From NCBI GenBank assembly GCA_034509425.1, contig JAVTVJ010000541.1, positions 620,001 through 684,000 of the forward strand: 64,000 nt of DNA, in the 5' to 3' direction. Positions 50,201 through 62,200 of this stretch are shown here, piece after piece. The translations under genes were made by a program, and so were the position numbers. A model generated the notes under the pieces. That model ran no database searches. It was not told the origin of the DNA and worked only from the letters and a program-made list of their open reading frames with translations. Positions within the stretch are counted from its first letter, which is position 1, and the number at the start of each line of letters is the position of its first letter. The DNA comes from Eopsaltria australis (Eukaryota > Chordata > Aves > Passeriformes > Petroicidae).

Positions 50201-53200
50201 TTCTTTCAGGAACTTACTGCCTCCTGTACACAAAATTAAAATATACAATTAGATTTCCATTAACTTACAGCAAATTCTGCTGAATTGATCTGAACCTCCT
50301 TCTATTCCTACATGAGATCATACTTTAAATGCCCAGCCTGAACATAAATACTTAATGTAATAAATACAGTCTGAAATATTTGATCCACTTGGCAGTTTAA
50401 TTGATCTACTACAGAGACTGACAGGAAAAATTAAATTAGTTTTGTCTTGTCTCTGCCAACATCACATTTAAATTGTAACAATATTTGATGTACAATTTTC
50501 ATTGTGGACCATTTTGTGCATTTCCATGGTTCAGTTTCAGGTGGGAAGAGAGGGGTAGGAGTGGGGCACATACTGATACATAAACATCAATATAAATTTT
50601 TAAATATGTATTTTGCGTTTCAAGTGAAGAGCTTAATAGGTAGTCTTTCCAAAAGAATTCCTTTCCTCTTCCATTATTAGTGCATATCAGCATTTGATAT
50701 GGACAGCTGAATGACAACCTGACATGGAGGGAAGGAGAGAAAAAATCCCATTTAAAATCCTCGTATGTGAACACATGCTGTTTAGTTTTTGGAGAAAATA
50801 CTATGTTTGATTTCAATATTGTTATCTTCTCATAGCAGTCACGTTGGTTTTCTTCAGGTCTAGTTCCTTTCATAAGGACTGGAAGGTCAACGAGCTCAAG
50901 CTCATAGTGTTGATTACCAGTGGCAGCTGATTCAAAGGGACCTCACTCTTGCACTTCACACATGACACCAACATTCTGTCTATTAAAGGCTAAGCCAAAA
51001 GCAGAAGACACAAAAGTGGCTTTATCCAAATCTTCTTGAGCTCTGAATCAGGAAGTTCAGAACAAGAAAGGCATGAACTCAATGCCTGAAATGGAGAAGC
51101 GTCAGATGGTCCCAGTTTAATTTGGGATAGCCTCAAGGCTGCTGGAATTATACTAGATGGTTTCTCCTTCTAGTGAGAAGCTGGTTAGGTGTTGAAGGTA
51201 CCCTGTGCTGCTCAAAGGCTGGAAGAACACTTCAGAGGTGACAGCAGAGTCCAAATGTTATAATTTCACATCTCCTTGCCTTGTGACCCCTATATGCCCA
51301 GTGGAAACAACAAAGAGCTGATGATCTGGCTCAGCTGCTCTCTCATCAGGAGCCTTTTTGTCAGAATAACTCAACACTGGAACTGAAGGATTTCATCCTC
51401 CTTTATTTGTGCCAATAGTACTCTCACAAAAAAAATTCAGAAGCCAGGACTTGCCTGTTAGGGCAGGAAGGCTGGCACCAAAGCCCACCGAGAAGCTGGG
51501 AGAGCAGAACCAGTTTTTTGAATACTGTCAGCTCAGCAACCTCATCAACAGGAACCCCTGCCCAGCTGAGGACCACTAACCTAATCAAGATTTGTCCTGG
51601 AGGAACAAGACAGCACGCATTTCCTACCCATGGCTCTTAGGGCTCCAAGTACCTGCATATTTGCTAGTATTTGTGAAAAGACCAAAAATCTCTTCCTGTG
51701 AGTTAGGACAGTGCTAGAGCTAGGGACCTGTGATATGGGACTAAAAATAAATTGCTCAAGGTGTCTGCATCTGCAGCAAACTAAAGAAATGTTTTAGATT
51801 CTCTGAAGTCAGAGTGGCAGATAAACTAGGAAAAATGCCAAACAAACCCACTTAATATATTGGCTATGCTACATGAGAAAAGTCAGTGAGTCCATAATCA
51901 AGAATGACACTGAAAATAAAGGACCCCAAGAGTTTTATTCCCATTCCCCAGTCTTACAGTAAAGAGTGGAGCTTCAATTCAGTAAAATCAGTTCAAGGGT
52001 GAGTTAGATCCTTGAACGCTTCTTTCATAGAATTGGCAATGGGAATTGCCCAATGGAACTGAGCAAATTCCCTTCATCTTTCCATAATAGAAATTGAAAT
52101 GTAATGGACAGGCAGTTCTAGTTATGTTTTAGGTTTTTTCCTGGATACTGCAATTAAGCCTCCCTAATATGAATAGCAAGCACAGTAGCAGTAAACCATA
52201 AAAGAGCCTCATCAACAGTGCCCTACAATACCCATTTGGATGTGCGTAATGCGATTGTGCTCCTCTATCAGTGGTGTGGAGGTGCCATGAAAACCAACTG
52301 AGCTATAACTTGCACAGAGCAGAGCTGTGGGTGAATTATGAAAGTAATTCCCTGGCAAGTGTAATTATTTCTCTCCTCATACACTTCACTCATCATGGGG
52401 TCTGGGGAAATTTCAGTGGAGCGTAGCAGACACACTCTTGGCCTCAGCCACCAGAATGGTAGAACACATCCGCTGAAAAACGGAGATTCTTGTTTACACC
52501 CATTAATAACATCTTCTGCATTAATGAATTGCATTCATGCTGTCATCCATTAAGAAGGTACTTTGAGGTCTCTCTCTGCACAGAACACTGGCTTCTCCAG
52601 ATGACTCTATAGTTATACAGCCCATAAATAAAACAAGTATTTTCCCTTCATCTTTGAGGTCTGCAATTAAATCTGCTAAATGGACTGCAGATGCCTGGCT
52701 TACAGTAAGTGTTTCATCTTGGAAGATCATGGAACTGTCGAAGTCACCACAATGAAGTAGCATAGTTGTCACATCAGGGCAATTTCAGAGAGTAATGAAC
52801 ATCAAAAATTTCATCTCTGTGAGTCAACCTTTTTCCTGAGTATGGCCAGTGGTGAAGTACTAAACCCCTGAAGTAGGAAACACTGTATACCCCAGAAATT
52901 ATGACCTTGTGCTAATTTATCTAAAGAGGAATTGTATTTCCTGACAGAATAGTACACAGGGAGATGATACAGTAGTTAACAGGTGCTCTCTACTAAGTAC
53001 AGCCTCCAATGTGCTAAACTTCAGAGATGGGAGATGGGAAAAGGTCTGTTTCCCATCTACTGAACAGAGAATATTTGATAGAAACAGAGAAAAACTGTCC
53101 AGTGATAATATACTCTTCTCTGGAAAAGTCTATATTCTGAATAACACTTTCGTTTGCATTGTATAGCCAGCCCATTTTATTAACAGAACATCCTGTGGTG

Positions 53201-56200
53201 CCAATATCCTCACTCTGATGGAAAAAAAATCTCAGTTTCAGAGACAGCAGAATTCATGGGGCACAGTCCTTAGGGAAAACAGCTTTCTTCTCATTCATCA
53301 GAGCAGACCTGGCCCCATGCTCCAACAACATCCCCATATCCTACAAGTGGCACGTGTGGGGTCCAGAGCCACACGAGGAAAGCCTACAGTGCACTTCATC
53401 TTTCCAAAAATAAAGTTGCAGGCTTAGTCCCTGGCCCAGACTAGGCTGTCTTGAGATTTCCTGTCTCTTGTAGACCAACTTCACCCTCAACTATTACATC
53501 CTTATACTACAAATTAGATTCCAGAACCGTGTGGCCTAAGCACTTTTTGTAGCTTTGGAAGCCTGGGTCTGGAGCCAAGCAAAGTCAGAAAAAGGCATGT
53601 ACTAGTTTTTTTACTAAAGATGGACAACTCTCAGATGACAGAATGAAAATGGTCCCTGAGAGCATAAAATAATTATTAATTACTTACATCACCACCATCA
53701 CTTGTTATTCACTGTATTGATTTTATTTTTCTCCTTCTAAAGCTTCAGTCAAATATTATTCACCAACACCAGCAAAATGTTGTCTCATAAGTCCAACAAA
53801 GCGCATCTTGTCTCCTCAAAAGAATAAGAAAACAACCTACACTTCCTAGTAGAACCTGATGTGCTGAGAGTGCTCATTTGTTTGCAGGCAGCCCTTATGG
53901 CTGTACTGAAGGATGTGATTCCCTTTACTGGCCAGGATTATTCTCCCAATGGTGGGAATACATATCTGTTTACAAGATCCACACAGAGGAGCTGCATTTA
54001 GTTTGACACTAGCAAAGAAGAAAGCCAGGCCATGCATTCTTTCACAGTGAAATAGTGCTTTGATTCTGGAGCAACTGTTTTGCCTTCAAAAGCACAGAGA
54101 ATTCCTGGTAGTTTCAAAGCATGGCTGGCACAAGACAGATATTGGGAAGACCTCTCAATCATTTCACTCTTCAATAAAATTTGAAAAATTTTGGAAAACC
54201 TTTCTACTTTCTGGATTTTCCCTTACCCAAGCAATCCAGAAAACAAGCAGCTCACAACTTTATGCCCTGTGCTGAGTTTTACAGGATTTGTGTGACATAA
54301 AGTCCTAAGCCTCTGACTGTGGCAGGGTTCTGACATAATTTCTGCAGCAAAATGCAACTAGATTTTCAAGGGAGAAGCTTAGGTCCCTTAATTAAGAAGT
54401 ATAAGGACATGTACTATTGCCCACATGCACACAGCTCCTGTCTCAAGAGGAAATGAGAAGGGAGAGTCAAACAAACTGAACATATGACAAAGACACTCAT
54501 ATTAAGGTTCTGTGAACACTGTGTCTCTCCCTGTCCTTTCCTTCCTACCCACAAACACTGCCTTTTCCTCCAGACTGACATGTGAGCTTGGTTGTGCTCT
54601 CAAATACACTGGTTTAAATGAACCCTCATTCACCTGGAATTTTCACACCGAAGGAAAAAAAACTGCATTAGGCCTGTGATACCTCTGGTCCACTCAGAAG
54701 CTCTAGAGATTGTCCTGGTCAGCAGTTAACAGGACCAAAGCTCAGTGACTGCTGTGCACAGCTCTACCCCAGGCCAAGTGAATTACTCTTGGAGAAATGG
54801 GGAAAGAGGGACTCGCGGAGATGAGCCAAGGCAGGAGGAAACAATACTCCACATATCAATACCACCAGAAGGATGTTGCAATTATTCTCTGCTTGTGTAT
54901 ATCAGATTTGGTCCCTCATATAATGATAAGTTCTTCCTCCATAACCCCAAAGCCAAAATTTGACATTACTAAACCCTAGCAGCAGAACAAACAGCAGAAG
55001 AAAAAGAGCTTCCCTCAAAGCAGCAGCCCAGGCTACCAGTTCCTTGCAAGGATAACAATTGCTGACAGGCACAGGCAGCTCCTGGCAGGTGGATATGCAG
55101 ATGTGCAAATCTGTTACTGGATTTCATAAAATCAAAATACACTACTTTATCCCAGTCCCTTGTATGTATGTGGAGATTGCTAGTGCCAGGCAGGAAATAT
55201 AAAACAGACATTTCAGGAATGAACTGCATGTATAACTGACAACATTCACCAAGATAACATGCAGGCATCTGATAACTGACCTATAAAAATTATATAAATA
55301 AAAAATCTCTATTTACATTCAGGACCATTTTTTCAGGGACACTGTCCCTTAGTCTGAGCAACCGACTATGTAATATCTACATAAGATTCAGGAATAGAAG
55401 TTTTTCTGTCCCTAGGTTGTAAAACTTCAATAAAGCCACAAAGAGCAAATTATTAGCTTCACAATTTAGTGGCTAAGCTGTAAAATCAAAGAAAAGAGTA
55501 TCAGGAAGTCTTCCAAATAAATAAAACTAAAAATAAACAAAACCAACAACAAAAAAAAAAAAAAAAAATCAAACCCCAAACAAACAAAAAACCAGCTAAA
55601 AATACCAGCTCCTCACAACAATTTTTTAATGTTTTCTATTTCATTTTGCTTGGCTTTGTTTATCTGGGTAATTTTTCCTTAAAATTTAGCTACATTTAAA
55701 CAGGAAACAAGTGAGCACACATGCTTTTAATTTTGAAAAGGTTTCATTTTGAAAATTAAAAAACCCAAATTTTAAGGAAAAAGCACCCTTTACTTTCATC
55801 TAAATTATTCACTGAACACAACCCTATCTCCACACTTCTCAATGTGTCTGGGACTATATTTATCAACTAACAATTTTTTGCCTGAAAAATTTCAGCTGTA
55901 TCTACTCCAGAGAGGCTGTTCTGGCCTAATGAAAAAAGTCAAAATTCACAACCCCAAGACTTCACAGGGCAGAGATCAAGAGAATTCAAGCACTCTAAAC
56001 AGCTGCTGCCCACTTATAGGTGACAATAAGCATGTAAGTTTTAGGGTCCAGGTCCTGCATGTCCTGCATGTCCTTTCCTGATTCACATTTCCAGGTCCCA
56101 TGGCTACCAAAGAGCAGTAACTGTGTGGTGTGTCTGGCTTCAGCTTTTTTTGGAAGACAGGAGAGAAGGGGGTGCAGGAGGCAGGACACTGGACTTAACA

Positions 56201-59200
56201 CACAGCTCAGAGGTTCCAAACGTTTGCTTCAGGAATATACCTTGGCAGTGCTGATTTAACTTAGAATACAAGGAGCATAAGGTATGCCAGAGAATGCAGT
56301 GAGATGTTTTAGAGGACATTTTTCTTCATAGTCGTGGGTCTTTAACTGAGAAACTTTCCTCACAAGTTACTGTACCACATCAGGGCACAGAGTAAATGTA
56401 TATGCCTCTTTGTGCTTGGCACTGCTAGGAGACTTTGCATCCTATAAATCTATAAATTGAATTCATCCTGCTTACACCCTTAGTCTTATAAATTGTTAGA
56501 CTAAGAACAGCTAATGCATCAGTAGGTGATTTATTTTTAAAAGATGCATACTCCTGCTTTTTGGAAACTGAAAGTATATAGACATGGGATGTACCCTTCC
56601 TGAAGCCTGGGTCCCGGGTGATGAGGAATTACTTTGTATCCTCCCCTGTCCCCAGGAACATGCTTTATTCAAGTTCTCAAAGGGGACCTACTGTCCAAGA
56701 AGAGAAAGGTCTGGATTGTGCAGAGATGCACTGCAAAGGAAACCACATGCAAAGAGTGGATGAAGCATCAGTAATGGTGCCAGGTACTACATAATGCAAA
56801 AGGATATATATAACTAATTTATTAGAATAAATTTAACTCTTAAAAAAAGCATATGCAACAAAAACTCTAAAGGAGCAAACCCTACCTGTCTTACTCAAGA
56901 GAAAACCTGACCTCACGAAAAGTAGCTGTCTGAGTAAAATGAAGGAGTTTTGCCACAAATGATGCTACAAGATACAACAGGAGACTCATTTCAGTACATG
57001 CAGCATTGGCCAGGGCAAATACTGCCAATCTAAACAGTCAGTGGGATCTGCCATTTCCCAAAAGTTTCCTCACAAGAAGGCAGTGGGACCATGCCACTTA
57101 GCTTGAAAGAGATGCTCTTTGAGCTTAACCTAACTGAAGTAAAGGAATTTACCTTTTAGAGAGGCGACATGGGATAAAGCTTGTGCATAGGTGGCTGTGT
57201 TGAGGAGAGTCCCCGGCAGGCAGGAAGGGAAGAAAGGTCCTGTAGGACCCACTGCTCGGCTCAGGCTGAAGGAGAAAAGAAAACAACTCTCTTACAAAAC
57301 CAGAACCAGCTGATCCCATTTGTGCATGCACACAAACACAATAGTGTCTCAGCATTGAACTAGATGTGATCAAGGCTGGACAACATCAGCCTCCCACAGC
57401 CACCAGCTCCTCAGCATCTCCACAGGGAACAGTGGATTGCACAAGAAACATCTCATTTTCGAAATACGATACACCTGTAGGTCAATGCATAGCAGCAAAT
57501 CTGTCTGCACGTACACACGAGGCATTCTTGCCCTACAGACAGGCAGTTGATATCATGTATTACTCTTACCTCTGCTGGATCTCCAGACCCTCTTTTTTAT
57601 TCCTGGTTTGATCTGCTGGAGAAGGGGAATTTAAATTCCTTGCAGGAGGTGCCACCTCAGCCATGGTTTCCTTAGAGCCTTCCTGGTCCGAAGCACCCCT
57701 CTCCGTTTTTCTCCATTTAGCTCTTCGATTTTGGAACCACACCTGGAGCAGAAGAGCAATACTGGGTGAAAACTGTTTAGCCAAATGTGAAGCAAGGCAA
57801 TTGTAAATTGTTAATCTAGTGAAATCTGTCACTGAGAAGCTTGGCTAAATCTTCCTCTTGTTTTGCATCCCCATTGCTATTTTAGTTGAGTCTCAGGATT
57901 ACATTTATATCTGTAATATTTTTGTGTCTAGAAAACAGGCATGTTACAACAAAAATTTTTTGAAAAGCAATAGTTTTGATACTACTGTGCCAGTTAGCAA
58001 AGTATTTAATCATGTGCAAGCCTTTATGGGCACATTTAATTCTCAACGATTTCTACGCTTTAACACATCTAAAAGCCTTTTTATAGGGATGGTGTTAAAT
58101 AAGGATCTAAGCACTCTGTTGAAAACAATATATGTCTTTAAATCAGCTCCTGTAGAATCAGAAAGGTCAGAAATGAAAAAGTCTGTATCTGGCCATCTTA
58201 TCCAGCCCATTTCCTGAAGAAGGTTGGTACTGGCTGTTCTTCCTCTCATGTCCAGTCTGCTTTCAGAGAACTCAAATGCTGATAGACACTTATTTTGGAA
58301 CATCACTCTGCAGTTTAATAATGTGGTCATGCAACTGCCCCCATCTCAGGCCACACTATAACCTCAGAATCAAACACCAATTTCCAAACCTTATTTTTTT
58401 TTTTCCCATATGCAAAACAAATATTCATATTCTTGATTTTATCACTGGACTATTAGTCTAAAAACTTTTTTTTTTCTATTAACCTTGGAGCTGATATGCT
58501 GAAAGCACCATGTTTGAGGTGGAAAATGCCAAGCCTCTCTTAAGGTCAGGAAATCCACATTTTAATACATGAATTCAAGTACAGGAGAGATTGTTATTAT
58601 TATTCTTCTCCTTCTCCAATTCCATTTTTGTTAGCTGCCTTTTAATTGCATGTATCAGCAAACATTGAATAATGATTTTATCTATATTCTAAATTTAGAG
58701 CAGTTAAATGCAAAGCAAAATGCAGACACTTTCTTGTGTCTTAATTGAATGAAGGTCACAGCTATAACAATATTTAATTGAGCTATTTTTCATTATCATA
58801 TTTTAATGACTTTGCACTGACAGTTCGCCTGCTTCTGAGGAAAGAGCATGATGAAGTCGTTTATTTCCCTATTTAGTTATTGTTTGACAACATCATCTTC
58901 GATTAAGACTCTGCTTTATAGCACATTAATCATATTTGAATGAGCAAGGGGTATAAATGTAAACATATCTCCCATCCTCTGTGTTTCCCCATGTCCCTGC
59001 ATGAAAGCAGGCTAAACAAATGCTTGCATCTATTGTCTGTTTGCATAATAGCCAACAACAAGGCTAAACACCAGTCCTCAGCAATCTAATTGTCACCACC
59101 CCTATCTCACCCTTGCACCTTTCAGGAAGAAGTTATGATCTTCCACTTCTGAATGCTCAATAATTGCCCCATTTATCTCAATTTGCAGTTCAGTCTTTAG

Positions 59201-62200
59201 GCACCAATAGCCAAAATGTCATTTTTTATTATTTTTTTAAGCCAGTACCTACAATGCAGTGGTAAAAGGAGATTTTCATTTCCAAATAATAATCAGTTTA
59301 ATTTGCCTGCATATGACCAATGATTCATGTTCAGATTTAATAATCAGGATCACATAATCTGATTATAGGAGAAATAATTTGTTTACAATCCCCAATTTAC
59401 TGTGGTGAATTCCATTATCTCTCTTCAGCCATTGGGTTTTAAGAGATACTAACATGACCCTAGGGAACAAAAGGCAAGCTATTATATTTCGTACAATTAG
59501 ATCTTTGCATAGTCTTAACCCCAAGCACCCAAATAAAAAAAAATAGAAGAACAGCGTGCAGAAAAGCCCCATAAATAAAAATGAATGCATAATCGTTTTC
59601 AAAAAATGGTTTGCAACTCTGTGGTGGATGCCTGAAGAGTTACAGGGCTCCATCTCTGACAACTGCAGGACTGCTGCTCTTAAAAGAGCTCGTAGACATA
59701 CATATGGACTGGATATGGAAAGCAAACATATGGAAAAAAAAAAAAAACCAAGGAAAAAGATGAGAAGGAAGAAAGGAAGGGGTGGAAAAGCGTGGCTGTG
59801 GAAAGAGTAATCATGGCCAATGGTATTTATTGGATCATATTAAAGCTGTGGGAATTGCTCTGCAGGCTCTTTATCTGCCTAAATTAAGTGTTTAGAAAGA
59901 AGGCGAAAGGGAGAAAAGTTGAAGAGGTGCAGAAGCTTTCTTCCTGGCAGCTGGGCTCCCTGCAGCTGACCAACCCCACTGCTCGACAGTGGTCATAGCT
60001 GCTTTGGAGAATCACGTCTCAGCTCTTTTCTCTGCACCACGCCCCCCCTCCAAAAGCAAGGAAATGGATGTGCATTGATGTAATTTAGTACCTTGGAGAC
60101 GCGGACAAATTAGTGTAGAACATTATCACTAGTTAATTATGAATGACCGATTAATCAACCTAATCTAATATTCCACATTATGTTGATGTTATTAAAGTGC
60201 ATCATGAAAATGACAGATCGTCTTCATTTGCGTTCTTTGGCCAAATGTGCACTCTGCAGTCATGATGTCAAATAAAAAAAAAAAAAATTTAAAAGTTTGC
60301 CAGTTTGAATATCCGAGTTAAGTAATTCCCCAGGATGTTTACCTGCACTCTGGCCTCCGTGAGGTTGATTTTCAGAGCCAGCTCTTCCCGAGTGAACACA
60401 TCGGGGTAGTGGGTTTGAGCAAAAACGGCTTCCAGGGCCTCGAGCTGATGGAGGGAAGGAGAGCAGAGATCCGTGAGAGATCCGTGAGGGATCCGTGAGG
60501 GGTCCGGCCGCCCCGCGGGGGTGTCTGCCAGGCATGGATGATGGAAGCGGGGCCACCGAGGCAGCGGGGCAGGAAGGATGGGGCTGTCATGGCATGGGGA
60601 GTGCGGGAAGCAGGCAGGGAGCTGGCAGGGAGCAAGGATGGTGCAGTGGGTGCAGCGGCCAGGGGCAGAGAGAAGCGGGCTCCTACCTGCTGCAAGGTGA
60701 AGGTGGTGCGGTTGCGGCGCTGCTTCCTTCGAAGGAACCCGTCGTCGAAGTCGCCGGCGGAGTGACCTCCAAAGGGGGCCGCGCCTGCGGGCCGAGAGCC
60801 GCGTTAGGGGCTGTGCCCTGGGCACAGGGCCAGGGCACGGAGCGCTCGGGTGGGCAGTGCTGCTCCATGGCCGCGGGGCCCGGCGGGCACCCTGGGATTC
60901 TGCCCCCCGGAGTTCACCCCGTCCTGGCAAAGAGTAGTTTTCGGGCCATTTGTGCTTTAAAAGGACGAAGAGACGAAGCTTTGGCACAGGCCTGTGGACG
61001 GCAGCTCGCGAAGGCCCTGCCCGTGTGCTGAGGGAGCCCTCGGAAGGCCCTGCCCGGACGAGGAGGCAGCGGGGCCGCTGGCAGGTTCCTCCCCACCCGC
61101 GAGTCCGGCCCCGGCTGCTCGCCCTGGCTTCTGGAGCAGAACGTGGGCACGGGGCTCGGTACAGCCCAGCACCGGGGGCTCGGCACGGCTGAAACGCCGG
61201 GGCTCGGCAGCGGAGCTGGAGGAGACGGCCTTGCCTTCCCCGCCCGGCGCTCGAGGGCCCGACTGGGGCAGCGCGGGTTTGTCCCCAGGCGGGGCCGGGA
61301 GAGGGCATATGGGCACCGGGAGAGGGCAGATGAGAACAACGTTTCGTGGAGCGGACCCCGAGCCAGTCACACATCATCCGTGCCCGTGTTGAAACGTGTC
61401 ACTTTCTTTCTGTTCTCTGACAAAACAGGCTAAAAAACCACAAACAAAACAAAACTGACCAAAAAACAACTCAAAACTTAAACCAAAGCAAAAAAAAAAA
61501 ACACCAACAAAAAAAACCAAAACAACAACAACAACAAAAAAAAACCCCAAAAAACAAACAACCCAAAAAGTAAATAAAAAATCTCCTATACCAAAACCCA
61601 CAAACGAACGAACAAAACCAACCAAATAAGCCGTCACGGAAGGGAAAAGTACCGGAACCGCCAGAAGCGTTGCTGAGTGTCCCTGTGACCCCAGCTGCAG
61701 ACCTGCCCTTGGAGTGCTCTGGAGTACGTGGGCTGGAGGTCGCCGCTCATCTTGCAGCATCATTTGGAAGATAAACACGACCCCCAGCCCTTTCCTCGGA
61801 CAGACCTCACTCCATGTGGGCCTGGGAGAGGCTCATCAGAGAATAAAATACTGTTCCGGTGACCCCCAGAGCCCTGTCTCTTCCCTCCGGCACTGGGCCT
61901 CCCCGGCTGCCCAAACGCTGGCCGAACAGCTTTTCTGTTTCCGCTTCCTTGATTTGGTGAAGGGTAGAGGGGTCTGAACGGAGGTGTATTTTCTGTTTGT
62001 TTGTTTTTCACTTGTGATGCTCAACGCTGTTTTCACCTTTGGCAGGACAGGCCGCCCCTTCCCCAGCCCCGCTGCCGCCCAAGCCGGGAGAGCGAGGGTC
62101 CGGCCCCGGACACCGCCGGGAGAGGCTGCAGCCCGCGGGCCGCTCCCCGTCTGGGGCCGCCAAACACAGGCACCGGCCCACTCTGCCACCGGAGAAACAA

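Larger units (their letters stand above)
47245..57152 (-). other. DRGX: DRGX intron 5 (9.9 kb)
   Basis: This large last intron runs between exon 5 (donor GTAAAT) and exon 6. I found no coding exon in it. It holds a 10-bp hairpin (49806-49830), an AT-rich block that looks regulatory (about 52190-52800), a poly(A) run near 55550-55568 and a short TCCTGCATG tandem near 56050. Confidence 0.85.
57743..60342 (-). other. DRGX: DRGX intron 3 (2.6 kb), interrupting the homeodomain
   Basis: The intron is markedly AT-rich, with many TAAT/ATTA cores, unlike the CpG-rich exons just upstream. Two sub-blocks (about 58590-59350 and 60078-60245) look like conserved noncoding or enhancer candidates. A poly(A)-type run lies at about 60277-60289. 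No coding sequence is seen. Confidence 0.85.

Noticed and set aside
60289..61377. 362-codon open frame on the reverse strand
   Set aside because: It reads through intron 2 and intron 1 sequence around DRGX exon 3. Only the exon 3 part is coding; the rest is arginine/proline/alanine-rich translation of a CpG-rich stretch.
61374..61778. Hydrophobic phenylalanine/valine-rich frame resembling a membrane protein
   Set aside because: It is produced by the T/G-rich low-complexity tract read in the transcript direction; no real protein signal.
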